DNA of 64,000 bases from Mytilisepta virgata (taxonomy: Eukaryota > Mollusca > Bivalvia > Mytilida > Mytilidae), in NCBI GenBank assembly GCA_028015205.1, contig CM051511.1, forward strand, positions 3,782,001-3,846,000. The letters are read 5' to 3'. The notes below the pieces were generated by a model that made no database searches, was not told the DNA's origin, and saw only the letters and a program-made list of their open reading frames with translations. Of the stretch, positions 11,891 through 22,425 are shown in pieces (within the stretch, counting starts at the first letter, position 1; the number at the start of each line of letters is the position of its first letter). The translations under genes and the position numbers were made by a program.

Positions 11891-12789
11891 ACATGCTGGT
11901 TTTAGAATTGTGGCTATCGTTTTGAAATAATATGAGCTTGTTTATTCGTGTGTCAATGTCAGAAAATCAAAAATAGATAAAGCTACATTCCTTATAAATA
12001 TTAAAAGGATTTTCTCATGTCGTTTTTACGTATTTTCTACGCTTTTTGCTTGTGTAGAAGATTTTGGTCAGCTTAAAACGTTTTGTTAATTAATATTAAA
12101 AGCATATAATCACCGAACCGAAATCAATAAGCGAACTCGCGTGTATATTCCAGTAAACAGCATTTCACCTTTAAATTAATCATCTTTTATGTCTTTATCA
12201 CCTTAAGTTTGTATTGGTAATTGTAATATTTTCCCCCTTTTTATTAATTATAACCAATATCATGGTTATTTAGCAAAATTGCTCTGGCTATATACATTTA
12301 TTCACGAACAGATAAATTGAAGTCACACTTACTACCAATTTGAAACATTTCCCATGGGCTGATTTTAATGGGTTTATAATACATATTATTAATCTTAGTT
12401 GACGTAGTGCATTTTTGTCCGAACTCTACATGTTTATGCGGTTTATCGCGGCAATAAAATTCATAACTGAGGTGTAACGAATTGATCCCGAATTGCCTCC
12501 CTTATATGAATTCCATTGGTCCGACTGATCCCCGTTTTAAGAAATAATGCATAAACATTTACACTGTAATGTGAACATATTTTGCGTGGACGTTAGCTTT
12601 CTTTGTCATTTCGTTATTAACATCTTTGCCCTCAGAAAAGTAAACCAAATGATGAACGATGAATAGACCTTGTGTTTCCATTCTTTATTTGTAAGGCTTT
12701 GAACTATAGCCAAAAGCTTATTGAAGAGTAAACTAGAACGTGTTCTTGTTTATCGAAAATAATCGTGCATGTTATTTTGTTTTGCACTT

Positions 12790-13165
12790 AGTTTATTTTG
12801 TAAAAAGTAAGGACAAATCAGAAGGACGATCCAATGATAAATCCGAGACAAATACAAAACGGAATATCGAAATACAAGAAAAAAAAAACAAGCAAATGAA
12901 ACACAACAAAAAAATCTTTAAAAACTGATGACCATATATCAATCAAAAACACTGATGGTCAACTCAGGTGGTTCCTGTCTCTTATAAGATACCCACAATG
13001 TTGCTCATTATAAGTTCTGTAAAATTTTATGAAAAGGGATAGAGCAAGATATAGGGAAGAGTTCATGTTATATCTCGGAAACTGATATAACATAAGGACT
13101 GCAATCTAGTAATGACGACCGTTGAATTTTTGAAGTGATGACTTCACCCTTGGATAGCATACAAT
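12790..13165 (-). mobile_element. Penelope-like retroelement 3' end, strongly decayed minus copy
   Basis: Contains the tail words 'CTCAGGTGGTTCCTGTCTCT' and 'AAGATACCCAC', then 'TGACGACCGTTGAATTTTTG' and 'GATGACTTCACCCTTGGATA' in the order seen in the other minus-strand copies (3.2-4.2 and 52.6-53.2 kb). No open frame remains. Confidence 0.5.
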
Positions 13166-13633
13166 TGTTGTAGTAAATTTTCCGTAAAATATTAGTGAGC
13201 CATCTAAAAAAGTGAATTACTTTATTTGCCTTCTTTTTATTCTTACCAACCTAGACATTTTTCTAGAGGATATTAAAACAAGACGGATTAAGATAAATGC
13301 ACTGTGCTGTCTCGTGTGATGTTTGGTGCAAAGTAAATCATGTGCAATTTTACGTATCCATTGTCGATAGAGGAACCTGTACATGTGCAACTGTTATAGT
13401 AAACCGAGGTGTTGCTGTACATGCCTAATACTAAGTTTTGATTCTAATAGCCGGTTGAGCCAGAGAGCTAAAGGTTCCGAAGTTGATAAATGACACACGG
13501 CTGAAATGAAGTTATATGGGTGCTGTATACCTCAACAAGACTACAATAAGGAACTTTGTAAAGAAAAGGAAGGGTTATATTAAGTACAAAATATACTGTA
13601 AAATGTATGTTTTTGACACTCGAGACAAATGTC

Positions 13634-13770
13634 TGGCCTTCAATTTAAAATTGAGAGTAGGGGTCAATATGTTTTGTGAAACCAATAATAATGTTTGTCC
13701 GGCCTTTAATTTAAAATGGGGGGGGGGGGGGGTAAGGTTCAATATGTTTTTTTAAACTAATAATAATGTT
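13634..13770 (+). repeat. ~68-bp tandem duplication with a 15-nt G run
   Basis: Two copies of 'GGCCTT(C/T)AATTTAAAAT', followed by 'TCAATATGTTTT' and 'AATAATAATGTT'. The second copy carries 15 consecutive G (13,718-13,732) where the first has GAGAGTAGGGG. The short ORF at 13,516-13,755 runs through it and is not a credible gene. Confidence 0.7.
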
Positions 13771-13774
13771 CGTA

Positions 13775-14459
13775 AGTATGCGTTGTCCTTTGTTTGAAAT
13801 ATCAGTAATCAGCACTAAAACCCTTTCCTGTTGACGTGTAGAAGGCGTCAATAATTAATGACAAATGGCAAATTAATTGCTCGAAACATATCATCCTTAA
13901 TGACAGCAAACTTAAAGACGCAATGACTGTAAACTATTGGATGTATAGAACGCTATATCTCCAAAGGACTGTTGTGATTTTATGACCAAAATTTCCTGGT
14001 AATTATTTCATAAAAGGTCGATAAATGTGACAGTGGTTGAAATTTGCATTGATTATAAATGCGTTACGATAGTCAGAATTGTCTTGGTATAGACACGAAA
14101 CAGCGATAGGATTAAACCAGATTAATAGATAGTCAAGCGTCTCCCTTGTCTAACCTGACATTGGTTTTTTTAAAAACAATTTTGGACAATAATAATATGC
14201 AATCAAGAAGATATTCTTAAAATTTTAAAATCTGACTCGGTATTTAAGGCCTGATGGATTTCATAATTCCGAACAATCTTATAGCAATACAATGTAAATA
14301 TAACTGTGAAAGATTCGAACAAATCAATTGTCCCTCGAATATTCTAATACGTTTTTTGAAGAACTGGATATATACTACTCGACTAATTGTGTCTTACTGG
14401 AAGAGCTCGGAGCTAAAACTGGTACAAGCTGAATAATTCACTTTGCGAAAATGTATTAC
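13775..14459. other. AT-rich stretch, no gene seen
   Basis: Nothing recognisable on either strand. Confidence 0.5.
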
Positions 14460-14630
14460 AAAATAACAATCCAAAGATACTAATATTAGATATAGTAAAT
14501 CTATACTATGCTGTATACGACGCATTTCAAGGAGTTACCTCTCATCAGCAGCATTAAAACCGAAACATTTGGAAGACCAAAAATCCAAACTTATATTAAA
14601 CAAGAAGTAGTCAACCAAAAATACCGAAAT
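14460..14630 (-). mobile_element. short hammerhead-bearing retroelement, family 1, minus copy
   Basis: On the minus strand the order is: body (CCTATTTCGG, TTTTTGGTTGACTACTTC, TCTTCCAAATGTTTCGG), then the hammerhead (14,554-14,508), then a 54-nt tail ending GGATTGTTATTTT at 14,460. The same three parts in the same order occur at 34.0-34.43 kb and 58.73-58.90 kb. The 5' end of the body fades near 14,630. No protein coding is expected. Short hammerhead retroelements (retrozymes) rely on enzymes supplied by other elements. Confidence 0.7.
14508..14554 (-). ncRNA. type-I hammerhead ribozyme, family 1
   Basis: Minus-strand fold: stem I AUGCUG (14,554-14,549) pairs with CAGCAU (14,513-14,508). The core CUGAUGA is at 14,548-14,542. 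Stem II is GAGG/CCUU with loop UAACU (G-U, A-U, G-C, G-C). GAAA is at 14,528-14,525. Stem III is AUGC/GUAU with loop GUC. The predicted cleavage is after A at 14,514 (site AUA). All invariant hammerhead core bases are present. Activity is not shown, and the weak points are the G-U pair in stem II and the short stem I. Confidence 0.75.
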
Positions 14631-17599
14631 AGGAAGCAAATGACCCAAAAACGTATTAAATTGGTTTTCGTGATTCAAAACACCCATACAAACAGTTAAC
14701 ATAGGTCAAAGATATTATATGCTGGGAACGACGAAGAAAATTAAAGTTAATTAAGATATATCAGCGTGATTATAAAAACTGATTAGAAAGAAAGAATCAC
14801 TTAAATTACATTGTCTGTGATGGATTGTCTTTTCTTCCCCATTATTCTTTTAAACAATATACCGAAATAGACATTTCATTGAAACAATAACACGTTTTCC
14901 CAAAATATTCGATTAAATTTTTTTACTTCATTGAATTTCTTATTTATTTGAATATCTATTTGTCATTAACATTTAATTTATAAAAGTAAAATTTTCTTTA
15001 TAACCACCTAATGTAAAGACCAAACGTTTTGTTTCAAATCCAACAACAATTCTAACTTATTGCGACGAAGTACCCAATGTACTTTTGTTACTTTTTGTCG
15101 TCTCCTTGGAGACGGTATTAAGAGTTGAATGGTGGACAGTCTGCGTAATGAATGCTACCTTCTACCTGATTGGAAGATAATACCGACTGAAGATGAATCA
15201 AGTACGTTGATTGGTTTAGAAAATTGAAACCTAATAAATGTCTTCTAATCCCGCAAGGTATCCATTTGGACTCTTTATTTTAGCACTTTCTTCATTTCTA
15301 CAAAACTTGACTCAATTAATACGATTTCATTATTTTTAGACCAATAAAATATGTAGCGTTAAAAGGGTTGGAAGTACGTCGCTATATTTGTCTTTTATCT
15401 GCCGGAAACAGCCGAGTCCTCACGATAAATCACGAAAACATATAAACTTTCATATATCCTATATCCACATATGCTCTTTACTAACAAATGACATACACAT
15501 ACAACATGAACAAAGAATTTCATTCATCAAGAGCACCAAACATTTTCCATGAAGGATCTCAGTGATCCAAAAATTTTGCTAAGTTTGAATTATTGTTATA
15601 ATTCAAAATTTTATTTGTTTTATTTTGATGTTGTTTTGCAACGTTTTAGACGTTTATCTATTTTTTAGTTTGCATTGTATCGTTAATTTATTATCGGTCC
15701 AACATCTAGTAAGTTCGAACGTTGGTTACATGTATTACTTTATATATACTTTAATAGCATCATTGTTAATATTGCGTACCTCTTTTACTTTATATATTCT
15801 TTAATAGCATCATTGTTAATATTGCATACCTCTTTTACATTACCTCCGGAATTCGATACAAATATTCAATAGTGTATATTCAAGTAATTGTAATATTTTT
15901 CCTAAGCAATATCAAGAAGATAATAATTTTCCAAGTGCACAAACGATGCATTAAGTTTTATTTGGTTTGGTGGAAATTTGTGTTTTGGTGTAAGATAAAG
16001 ACCATATAGGAAATGAAACGTGTGTCTACAGATTAGTTGGACTTTTATCGATAGCATGAACTCAAGTATCAAATTATATTTCTTTACGTTTGAATAAGTT
16101 TTCTCAATTTCAGTTTTATCCTGTATTATTTAAGTCTTTGAAGTTGAACAGACTGACAGATAACGAAGAATTGATTTTTGACGTAATTTGAAAGCATTGT
16201 TCTGTCACATTTTTTGGAAATTTTAAATTTTCCATTTCCATTTTCGATCACAAATGGCTGTTTTTTTTCCATCAGTCATATATGCTGATTTTGATATACA
16301 TTTGGTCATTACCTGACTTGTGATCTGGTTGGCTGCTCAAGCGTTTGGTGCAAAACATAGACGTTATTTTTTATTACTTTCTTCGCCGTCCGAATATTTC
16401 CATGATGTGTCCTTCGGCTCATAGTTTACAATACACACATATACGTATTTAGAAAAAAATGTTAAAAACGATAAATTTTCGAGATACTTTTAAATAAGAA
16501 AACCAAACAAATTATTTATTATGTAAGTAAATATGGCTTTAAAGTATAAATGTGCTTGTTGAGATTAAATTCTATTAGTATATTTGAAGGTGTTTAAATT
16601 CTTAATTCTTATAGGCGATTTCTATAACACTGCCGTTAAATACTCTCTGATACTAGATATAGAGGAAAATATCTTTTGTTCCAAAGAACATTTTTTTTCT
16701 ATTTAGTATTGTTTTAAACTCAGTTATGACTGTAATATCTCTAAGATATATACATATAGTAATATTTTCTGATCTGAAGTAGAGGTAGAAATATTTCAAT
16801 TATTATCTTAAAGATTAAACAAATAGATACTGAACTGTTCCGTAGTGTAGCTGTTTACTACTAGATTCAGCTCTAAACTTGATGCAACTATAGCTACCAG
16901 AAACTGTGATGAACTGTCCAAAATTAGGTCGATATGTTAGGAGCTGTAATAAATTTGTTGAACACATCGTACGTAGTAAAAGTTCCAGTGGCTTTTCTGA
17001 TGTTTCATGTTATTTCCAATGAAAGATAAAACGGCTTGCAACTGTATATGGGGTATCAAGATTCAAAAATTTCTTTTAATTTAATGTATTTATAGAGTGT
17101 CTTCATATATTATAAAAGTGCCTTTATGAATGAATATATGTCAGCTACCCTCTGAACCAACACACTATAAAGTCGATCAGAATCGAAGTATAATTGGCAA
17201 TACAAACAATACCAAACCAGTATAATTATATTCCAGCTTTTCTTGGGAGATTTGAAACTTACACCCGTAACGTAAGTAGAAGGTTTATAAATGGAATAAT
17301 TTGAAAATATTATCTAAGATGTTTAGAAGGAGAACTAGCCATAACATATGTGTGTAGATTTATATGAATTTATCTTTTAATAAGATTGACACATTTTCTG
17401 CTTAATAAACAAACTAATCCATATGCCTCCAATGTTACAAACAACTGTTATAATAAAAGTTTTATTTGGTGCTACTGAAATTGACTAGCATTGTTTTCAT
17501 TTCCGGTTCTTCCTTTTTAATATCCTTTCCACGTCTTGTGATTTATATTAATACATGTGGTAGTTAACGATTGGATTAAATTTCATCTATTGACTAATT
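14631..17599. other. AT-rich intergenic stretch with a 50-bp tandem duplication
   Basis: No gene seen in this 3-kb stretch. The only clear structure is a two-copy direct repeat of 50 bp at 15,735-15,837 ('TTACTTTATATAT', 'TTTAATAGCATCATTG', 'AATATTGC(G/A)TACC'). Confidence 0.55.
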
Positions 17600-17929
17600 T
17601 TGTCAACAGATACCGAATGCTGCTTTAACCTTATAACAATTCTGACTGGAAAACAACATCTTCAGATTAAAGATATATTTGCTGAAAAGTTTCCTTTGTC
17701 TAAATTAAGAGTAGAATTTTATCGAATTTCTCAACTTAGAGCGCAATATAGTACTTTTCTAAGAACAAAAGATCCAAAGGAAAAAACCAGACACTTAAAT
17801 GATCGCCAAAATGACCTATCTCGCCTAAAAACTTCATTTCCGGTTAATAGATGACCTGTCTTTGGAAATCCATAAATTAGATCAGTCAGCAAGAGAACAA
17901 TAAAGAGAGTTATTTTGTCCTCATTTATA
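17600..17929 (+). pseudogene. unrecognised coding-like fragment
   Basis: A frame from ~17,600 to a TGA at ~17,852 reads mixed-composition protein (segments GKQHLQIKDIFAEKF, PKEKTRHLNDRQND) unlike the T-rich chance ORFs nearby. After the stop, a shifted frame continues as DDLSLEIHKLDQSAREQ to about 17,908. It is preceded by 'TTTTGTCAACAG', which could be a splice acceptor. It could be a decayed exon or part of a mobile element. The family is not recognised and confidence is low. Confidence 0.25.
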
Positions 17930-18119
17930 CTTTAGTCAATGAATCACAAGTTAATTACTCTTCCAAACTCGATGTCGGCTTTCTAAAAGTCAATCTTTAT
18001 ACGATTTCACGGTATCTGTGTTTATATTACCTCGAAATGCAGTATTAATTTTTATAAATAAAACCAACAATAAATAATCTGAAGTACAGGTCGTATTTGA
18101 GGAGGAGGTGCTGAGGAGT

Positions 18120-18440
18120 TGCCGGAAGTGACGTCACCTGAACCGGACTTGACGTAACAGGAAGTGACATCACTGGAACCGGAAGTCACGGGACAGGAAC
18201 CGGAAATACCCTGAAGTGATTTGTGCGCATACGCAACCGGAAATAGTGATTGTCCCGCCATTTGTTTACGGAAGTGACGTAAGTCACGTGCCAGGATCCG
18301 GATGTGTCGTCTGCGCATGTGTAGGCGGAACCGTGCTAGGACCCGGATCTTCGCATGCGTACCCGGAAGTGGTTTGTGCGCATGCACAACCGGAAGTGAT
18401 TGATTTCCCCATGATTTGTTTACGGAAGTGACGTAAGTCA
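18120..18440. promoter_or_regulatory. cluster of ETS-, CRE- and NRF1-like motifs
   Basis: Within ~320 bp there are at least five GGAAGTG/CGGAAGT words (ETS-like), a perfect TGACGTCA at 18,129-18,136 and two TGACGTAA (CRE/ATF-like), and several GCGCATGC/TGCGCAT words (NRF1-like). In animals these motifs are typical of TATA-less promoters. I infer that the element end may act as a promoter. This is from motif reading only. Confidence 0.4.
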
Positions 18441-18612
18441 CTAGCTGGGACATGGAATTCTGATTGGATTATCTCCCTTTTCCCACACTTCTCAGTCGTC
18501 TCTGGATCTTTCATCTGTCTGTATAGGGTAAGGGTCTCGCATCGGGCCTCTGATACTCTCACTGTTATGTCGAAGTCCGAGAGTATACGAAGTACACTAT
18601 TGGATTATCTCC
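18371..18612 (+). repeat. left terminal inverted repeat
   Basis: Pairs with 21,334-21,575. It contains a GCGCATGC palindrome, ACCGGAAGTG, TGACGTAAGTCA and the inner words 'GTCGAAGTCCGAGAGTATAC' and 'CACTATTGGATTATCTC'. A related copy of its outer ~100 bp precedes it at ~18,211-18,300, so the end itself is duplicated. Confidence 0.75.
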
Positions 18613-18879
18613 CCTTTTCCCACGCTTTTCCCCACGTATCATGTTTTCTGTGAGGAACAATGGTAGGATTGGATTATTTCCCCATACCTCCAAATGATTC
18701 TGTCACCATTAGATCGATGGAGGGGTGTCCTTAGCAACCGCCTTAGCATTGCTCTATGATGCACTTCCTTTCTCTTCTCTTGCTCCATGCCGCTCTTCGC
18801 TGCTTTTCGCGTTCTCATTTCAGTTTTTTGGGGCTACTTGTCACTGTCTTCGCTGCTGCTCCTGGTGCTTGTTGCTGTT

Positions 18880-19410
18880 CGTCATCGCTGCTCTTTGTTG
18901 CTCATCGCTGTTTTTCTCTTGCTCTTTGCTGCTCATCGCTGTTTTTCACTCGCTCTTTGCTGCTCATCGCTGTTTTTCTCTTGCTCTTTGCTGCTCATCG
19001 CTGTTTTTCTCTTGCTCTTTATTGCTCATCGCTATTTTTCTCTTACTCTTTGCTGGTCATCGATGTTTTTCTCTTGCTCTTTGCTGCTCATCGCTGCTTT
19101 TCTCTTGCTCTCTGTTGCTCATCGCCGTTTTTTTTCGTGCTCTTTGCTGCTCATCGCTGTTTTTCTCTTGCTCTTTGTTGCTCATCGCTGTTTTTCTCTT
19201 ACTCTTTGTTGCTCATCGCTGTTTTTAACCTGCTCTTTGCTGCTCAGTGCTGTTTTTCTCTTGGTCTTTGTTGCTCATCGCTGTTTTTCTCTTGCTCTTT
19301 GTTTCTCATCGCTGTTTTTCTCGTACTCTTTGCTGTTCAGCGCTGTTTTTCTCTTGCTCTTTGTTGCTCATCGCTGTTTTCTCTTGTTCTTTGCTGTTCA
19401 TCGCTAATCA
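18880..19410 (+). repeat. 31-bp minisatellite, about 17 units
   Basis: Units of 31 bp built on GCTCATCGCTGTTTTTCTC and TTGCTCTTTGCT. Phase spacing is exact at 18,901, 18,932 and 18,963. As 31 is 1 modulo 3, all three plus frames stay open and give long Leu/Cys/Ser-rich ORFs (18,725-19,588) that are not genes. Similar words recur at 20,865-20,930. The flanks carry a direct repeat ('CTCATTTCAGTTTT', 'GGGGCTAC') at ~18,818 and ~19,428. Confidence 0.95.
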
Positions 19411-19948
19411 TGACCTTACACGCGTGCTCATTTCAGTTTTGGGGCTACATGTCGCTGTTTTCACTGCTGCTGCTAGTAGTGGTCGATTGTCGTTAGTCAA
19501 AGATTGGATCTGTGCGAGAGCACACTTACATCCAAGTTATTTGAAAGGGCTCTCTGCATTTATACAGGCTTGTGATTGGCTATCATAAGATAGGCAGCAT
19601 TAATCCTCCTCCATTTTTTTAAGGCCATTCTGCATTTGTCCAGGCTTGTGACTGGCTATATATATGTATAAACATATATAGGCTGCATTACCTTCCTTCC
19701 CTTTTTTTAATTTTTTTATTTATTTTTATTTATTTTTTTTTATGTTTTCTTTTTCTTTGTAATATGTTACAATTCCTCCGTCGCATAGAGTCATTGTCGT
19801 AGTCGTTCAATACACGGTTAAGCAGATATTTTCGTTTTTCTACGGCATATTCCCATGATTCTTTTGATTTTTAGTCTTCCTCTTCTCTCAAGCGTTAAGC
19901 CGTTTTCTTGATCTTTCTATGTACGAGGTCTTTATTCATGTCTTGATG

Positions 19949-20714
19949 TCAGGAAATCAGTTCGAGGTAACGCTTTCGCATTTCGTCTCTGTATGTGTCA
20001 AACATGTCTCTATATGCTGCTAAGCGTACCTTGTCTTCCTCCATTCCGGATTCGACTTGTTCGTTTACTTTCTGTGAGTATTCCGATTGATGTACTTGAA
20101 ATGTTCTATTCAAAATTACATCCCCATGCTCTTCAGAGTCTTCGTTGGAATCATGGTCACTACTTTGTTCCGATTCCTCGTTATCGCCTTCTGTGGAGGT
20201 GTCTGAGATTGAATCACTATAGTCTGTTGAAACCTCTTCCATACCGTGTGCATTCTTTTTGTCTTTCTTTCCCTGGATTCGATAGTAGAATGAGCTACGG
20301 TCGTCCTGGAAGTGCTTATATTAGCTACAGGTTCCTCAACAGCTTGTTGATTCATACACAAACGTTTGGCAAAGTATTCGTTTCGTGATTGTTGCAGTTC
20401 AGATTTCACTTTTCTGATGAGGTCTCTATCAAGTCTTGTCCACTCGCCGTCAATCCTGATACATCCCTTGCAGATATTCATGTTTTTGTAGAATTCCGCA
20501 AAAAGCTCTTGTTCATTTGACAATTTGTACATTGCTTGTTTGGATCCACTTTGCTGGGTCCTCCACTTGTGTTGTCCAGCCGTTTGGTTCTCTTCACTTT
20601 GGTTGTAAGTATTTTCATTTTTATTTCTGGTTTGGCTTTGGTGTTAGAAAGATCCACTGGTATTAAATATCTAACAGGAACCAATAAATCAACGAGAGGC
20701 GTTTTCGATTCCAT
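19949..20714 (-). pseudogene. broken gene inside the inverted-repeat element, CxxC protein with acidic tail
   Basis: Three overlapping minus-strand frames read as one protein of about 250 residues. Frame 1 (20,714-20,478) ends in KQCTNCQMNK. Frame 2 (20,532-20,116) supplies ELFAEFYKNMNICKGC and a basic stretch ESRERKTK. Frame 3 (to 19,949) supplies KNAHGMEEVST, a long Ser/Asp/Glu-rich tail, and ends RKRYLELIS. The C-x2-C ... FYKN...C-x2-C arrangement resembles small zinc ribbons found beside nucleases, but I cannot name the family. The frame changes fall near AAGAGCTTTTT (~20,500) and at AAAAA (~20,255). Lying between the inverted ends, it may be the element's own gene. Frameshifting in translation is possible but decay is more likely. 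Confidence 0.45.
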
Positions 20715-21111
20715 TGGTACGTGTGTGTAGTTTGACGGTCTTCAAACAACTGACGAAATTAAACAAAACCTCTGATTATATTATCGTTAAAAGCTTTCCA
20801 TTGGTGTCATAGTGACGATTATTGCTTTTGTCTATTCATTCAGACCACACAGTTCGCTGCTCGTTATTGTTGTTTGCTGCTCATCGCCGCTCTTCTCTTG
20901 CTCTGTACTGTTCTTTCCTGCTCATCACTGATTAGCACCATGCTCTCGTGCTCATTTAGAGTCTTTCCGGACGCGAACGAATGTTCTCGGTCTAGTTGAT
21001 GTTACGATGGAAATCAAAGATGGCTGCACCCATGTAACGCGGACCTGAAAGAGAGCACCCTATTGAAATGAAAATTTCAGAGTCTTTCGGGACGGGAACG
21101 AAAGTTTACGG

Positions 21112-21215
21112 ATTTCAGTCCTAACCATAACCCTAACTCGAGTCCTAACCCCAACCCTAACTCTAACACTAACCCTAGTCCTAACCCTAACCCTCGTCCT
21201 GCCTCTAACCCTTTT
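21112..21215 (-). repeat. degenerate telomere-like repeat tract
   Basis: About 15 copies of CCCTAA-like words (CCTAACCCTAACCC, AACTCTAACACTAACCC, GTCCTAACCC) on the plus strand, i.e. TTAGGG-like on minus. Bivalve telomeres are TTAGGG. The copies are mutated and surrounded by element sequence, so this is an interstitial tract and not a chromosome end. The Arg/Val-rich ORF at 21,060-21,260 is a translation of it. Confidence 0.75.
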
Positions 21216-21257
21216 CTTAGGTCTGTCTCGCACTTCTACTCTAATCGCCCAGTACCC

Positions 21258-21334
21258 CATCGTCCTTGGTTCACCTCAGCAAGCGTGACAAACAGGAGGC
21301 AAACAGTCACGCTTGCTGAGGTGAACGGACGATG
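21258..21334. repeat. long hairpin beside the right inverted repeat
   Basis: The arm TTCACCTCAGCAAGCGTGAC (21,270-21,289) is perfectly complementary to 21,306-21,325, with a 16-nt loop. Outside a small bulge the pairing continues with CATCGTCC/GGACGATG, giving about 28 bp in all. It abuts the inner edge of the right inverted repeat. Confidence 0.85.
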
Positions 21335-21575
21335 AGATAATCCAATAGTGTACTTCGTATACTCTCGGACTTCGACATAACAATGAGAGTATCAGAGGCT
21401 CGATGCGAGAACCTTACCCTACACATGCCGATGAAAGATCCAGAGACGACCGAGAAGTGTAGAAAAAGGGAGATAATTCAATCAGAATCCCCAGGTCCAA
21501 GCTAGTGACTTACGTCACTTTCGTAAACAAATCATGGGAAAATCCATCATTTCCAGTTGTGCATGCGCGCAAACC
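21334..21575 (-). repeat. right terminal inverted repeat
   Basis: Reverse complement of 18,371-18,612 with scattered substitutions. It ends at a C-rich run (CCCCCCCCCCTCCCCCC), which probably marks a truncation point or slippage. Confidence 0.75.
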
Positions 21576-22190
21576 CCCCCCCCTCCCCCCACTTTTTCAT
21601 TCATATTTTATAGTTCAAAAGTGGAATACACAGTGTACATGCAATTCAGAAGATCTTGTAGAGGAGAAATTTTTCTAGGTTTGCCTAATTTGGCAAAATA
21701 ACGTACTTTTTATCATTACATAAAACAATTTGGATAATCGTATTGAATTGGTGCTGATTGGCGGATAAAACATTTAAAGCTAAGAAAATGTACCGAGAGA
21801 AATGATTTCGAAGCTACTAAAATATTTGCGTAGTTCAGTTTTCAACTTTATTCACAATGATGTAGGTTCGTACAGGGGATATGAATACGGGTGAACTTTA
21901 AAAAAAAATTTTAAACCACTGCTGTGACGTCAGCCTATTCATATACCATGGTTTCTTTTTCTAGAATCAACGCTTCTTTAATCCGTCACTGAAATAAAGT
22001 CATCAAATTATATTCAATTGTTCCTTTTGTGTACTTAATGTCATAAGTTTGAATTGGCTAATTTACTGATTTCTGTTCACAGCTGTTCACAGCTGGTATT
22101 AGTTTAAAAACTTACCTTTGATTTTTGCAAATTTTTATTTGCCGTGAGTGGGTTTGAACTCCCTCCTTCAAGTAAATTATGTGTTATAGT
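21576..22190. other. AT-rich stretch, no gene seen
   Basis: Nothing coding. The words 'CATGGTTTCTTTTTCTAGAA' and 'TCAACGCTT' near 21,950-21,977 echo the loop and right arm of the palindrome at 22,910-23,037. 'CAGCTGTTCA' is repeated at ~22,080. Confidence 0.5.
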
Positions 22191-22197
22191 TCAAGAA

Positions 22198-22341
22198 CAC
22201 ATCGACGAAACCTCGTATAAAACGTCGTTTTTAAATATATAAAGGCGAAAGCCTTATGTATATATTGTACCGTATCATATTGATATATGTAAAAACATTT
22301 ACATATCATCCGATTGGTAGCCGAGAGGTTTCGTCGATGTG
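22198..22341. repeat. 17-bp inverted repeat around nested hairpins
   Basis: CACATCGACGAAACCTC at 22,198-22,214 is the exact reverse complement of 22,325-22,341. The loop contains a small hairpin with a GAAA tetraloop (AAGGCGAAAGCCTT, ~22,241-22,254) and an AT-rich palindrome near 22,285-22,310. The right arm overlaps the tRNA-like A box described next. Confidence 0.6.
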
Positions 22342-22425
22342 TAAGATGGTAGCCGCAAGGTTAGGATGAGTTGAAAATAACACTTTTAGACATAGTTCGA
22401 ATCTCTGTTTCGGTGTTCCTTTTTT
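22312..22425 (+). repeat. tRNA-like sequence, possible SINE head
   Basis: 'GGTAGCCGAGAGGTTTCG' resembles the A box of class II (Ser/Leu-type) tRNAs, and 'TAGTTCGAATCTCTG' at ~22,392 resembles a B box. The spacing (~75 nt) suits a class II tRNA with a variable arm. A clean cloverleaf with acceptor stem was not found, so I call it a tRNA-derived repeat and not a tRNA gene. Confidence 0.4.

Larger units (their letters stand above)
18110..21575. mobile_element. GC-rich composite element with ~240-bp terminal inverted repeats
   Basis: The two ends are inverted copies of each other: ~18,371-18,612 and ~21,334-21,575 match over ~240 bp at roughly 85-90% identity. Inside lie a 31-bp minisatellite, a broken minus-strand gene, a degenerate telomere-like tract and a strong hairpin. 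The region is clearly GC-richer than its surroundings. The left end extends outward (18,110-18,370) with further copies of the terminal motif, while the right end stops at a C-rich run (21,574-21,590). Inverted ends of this length suggest a DNA transposon or a foldback element. No transposase is recognisable, so it would be non-autonomous or decayed. Confidence 0.6.

Noticed and set aside
18052..18562. ORFs across the left end of the inverted-repeat element
   Set aside because: They follow the terminal repeat on both strands and lack any domain; no start or splice evidence.
18725..19588. Leu/Cys/Ser-rich ORFs up to 246 codons
   Set aside because: Translations of the 31-bp minisatellite; all three frames are open, as expected for a stop-free repeat of length 1 modulo 3.
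21060..21260. Arg/Val-rich ORF on minus
   Set aside because: Reading of the degenerate telomere-like tract.
22198..22215. GACGAAAC word suggesting another hammerhead
   Set aside because: No CUGAUGA at the required distance on either strand.
22312..22425. tRNA gene
   Set aside because: A- and B-box-like words are present but no acceptor stem or clean cloverleaf; better as a tRNA-derived repeat.
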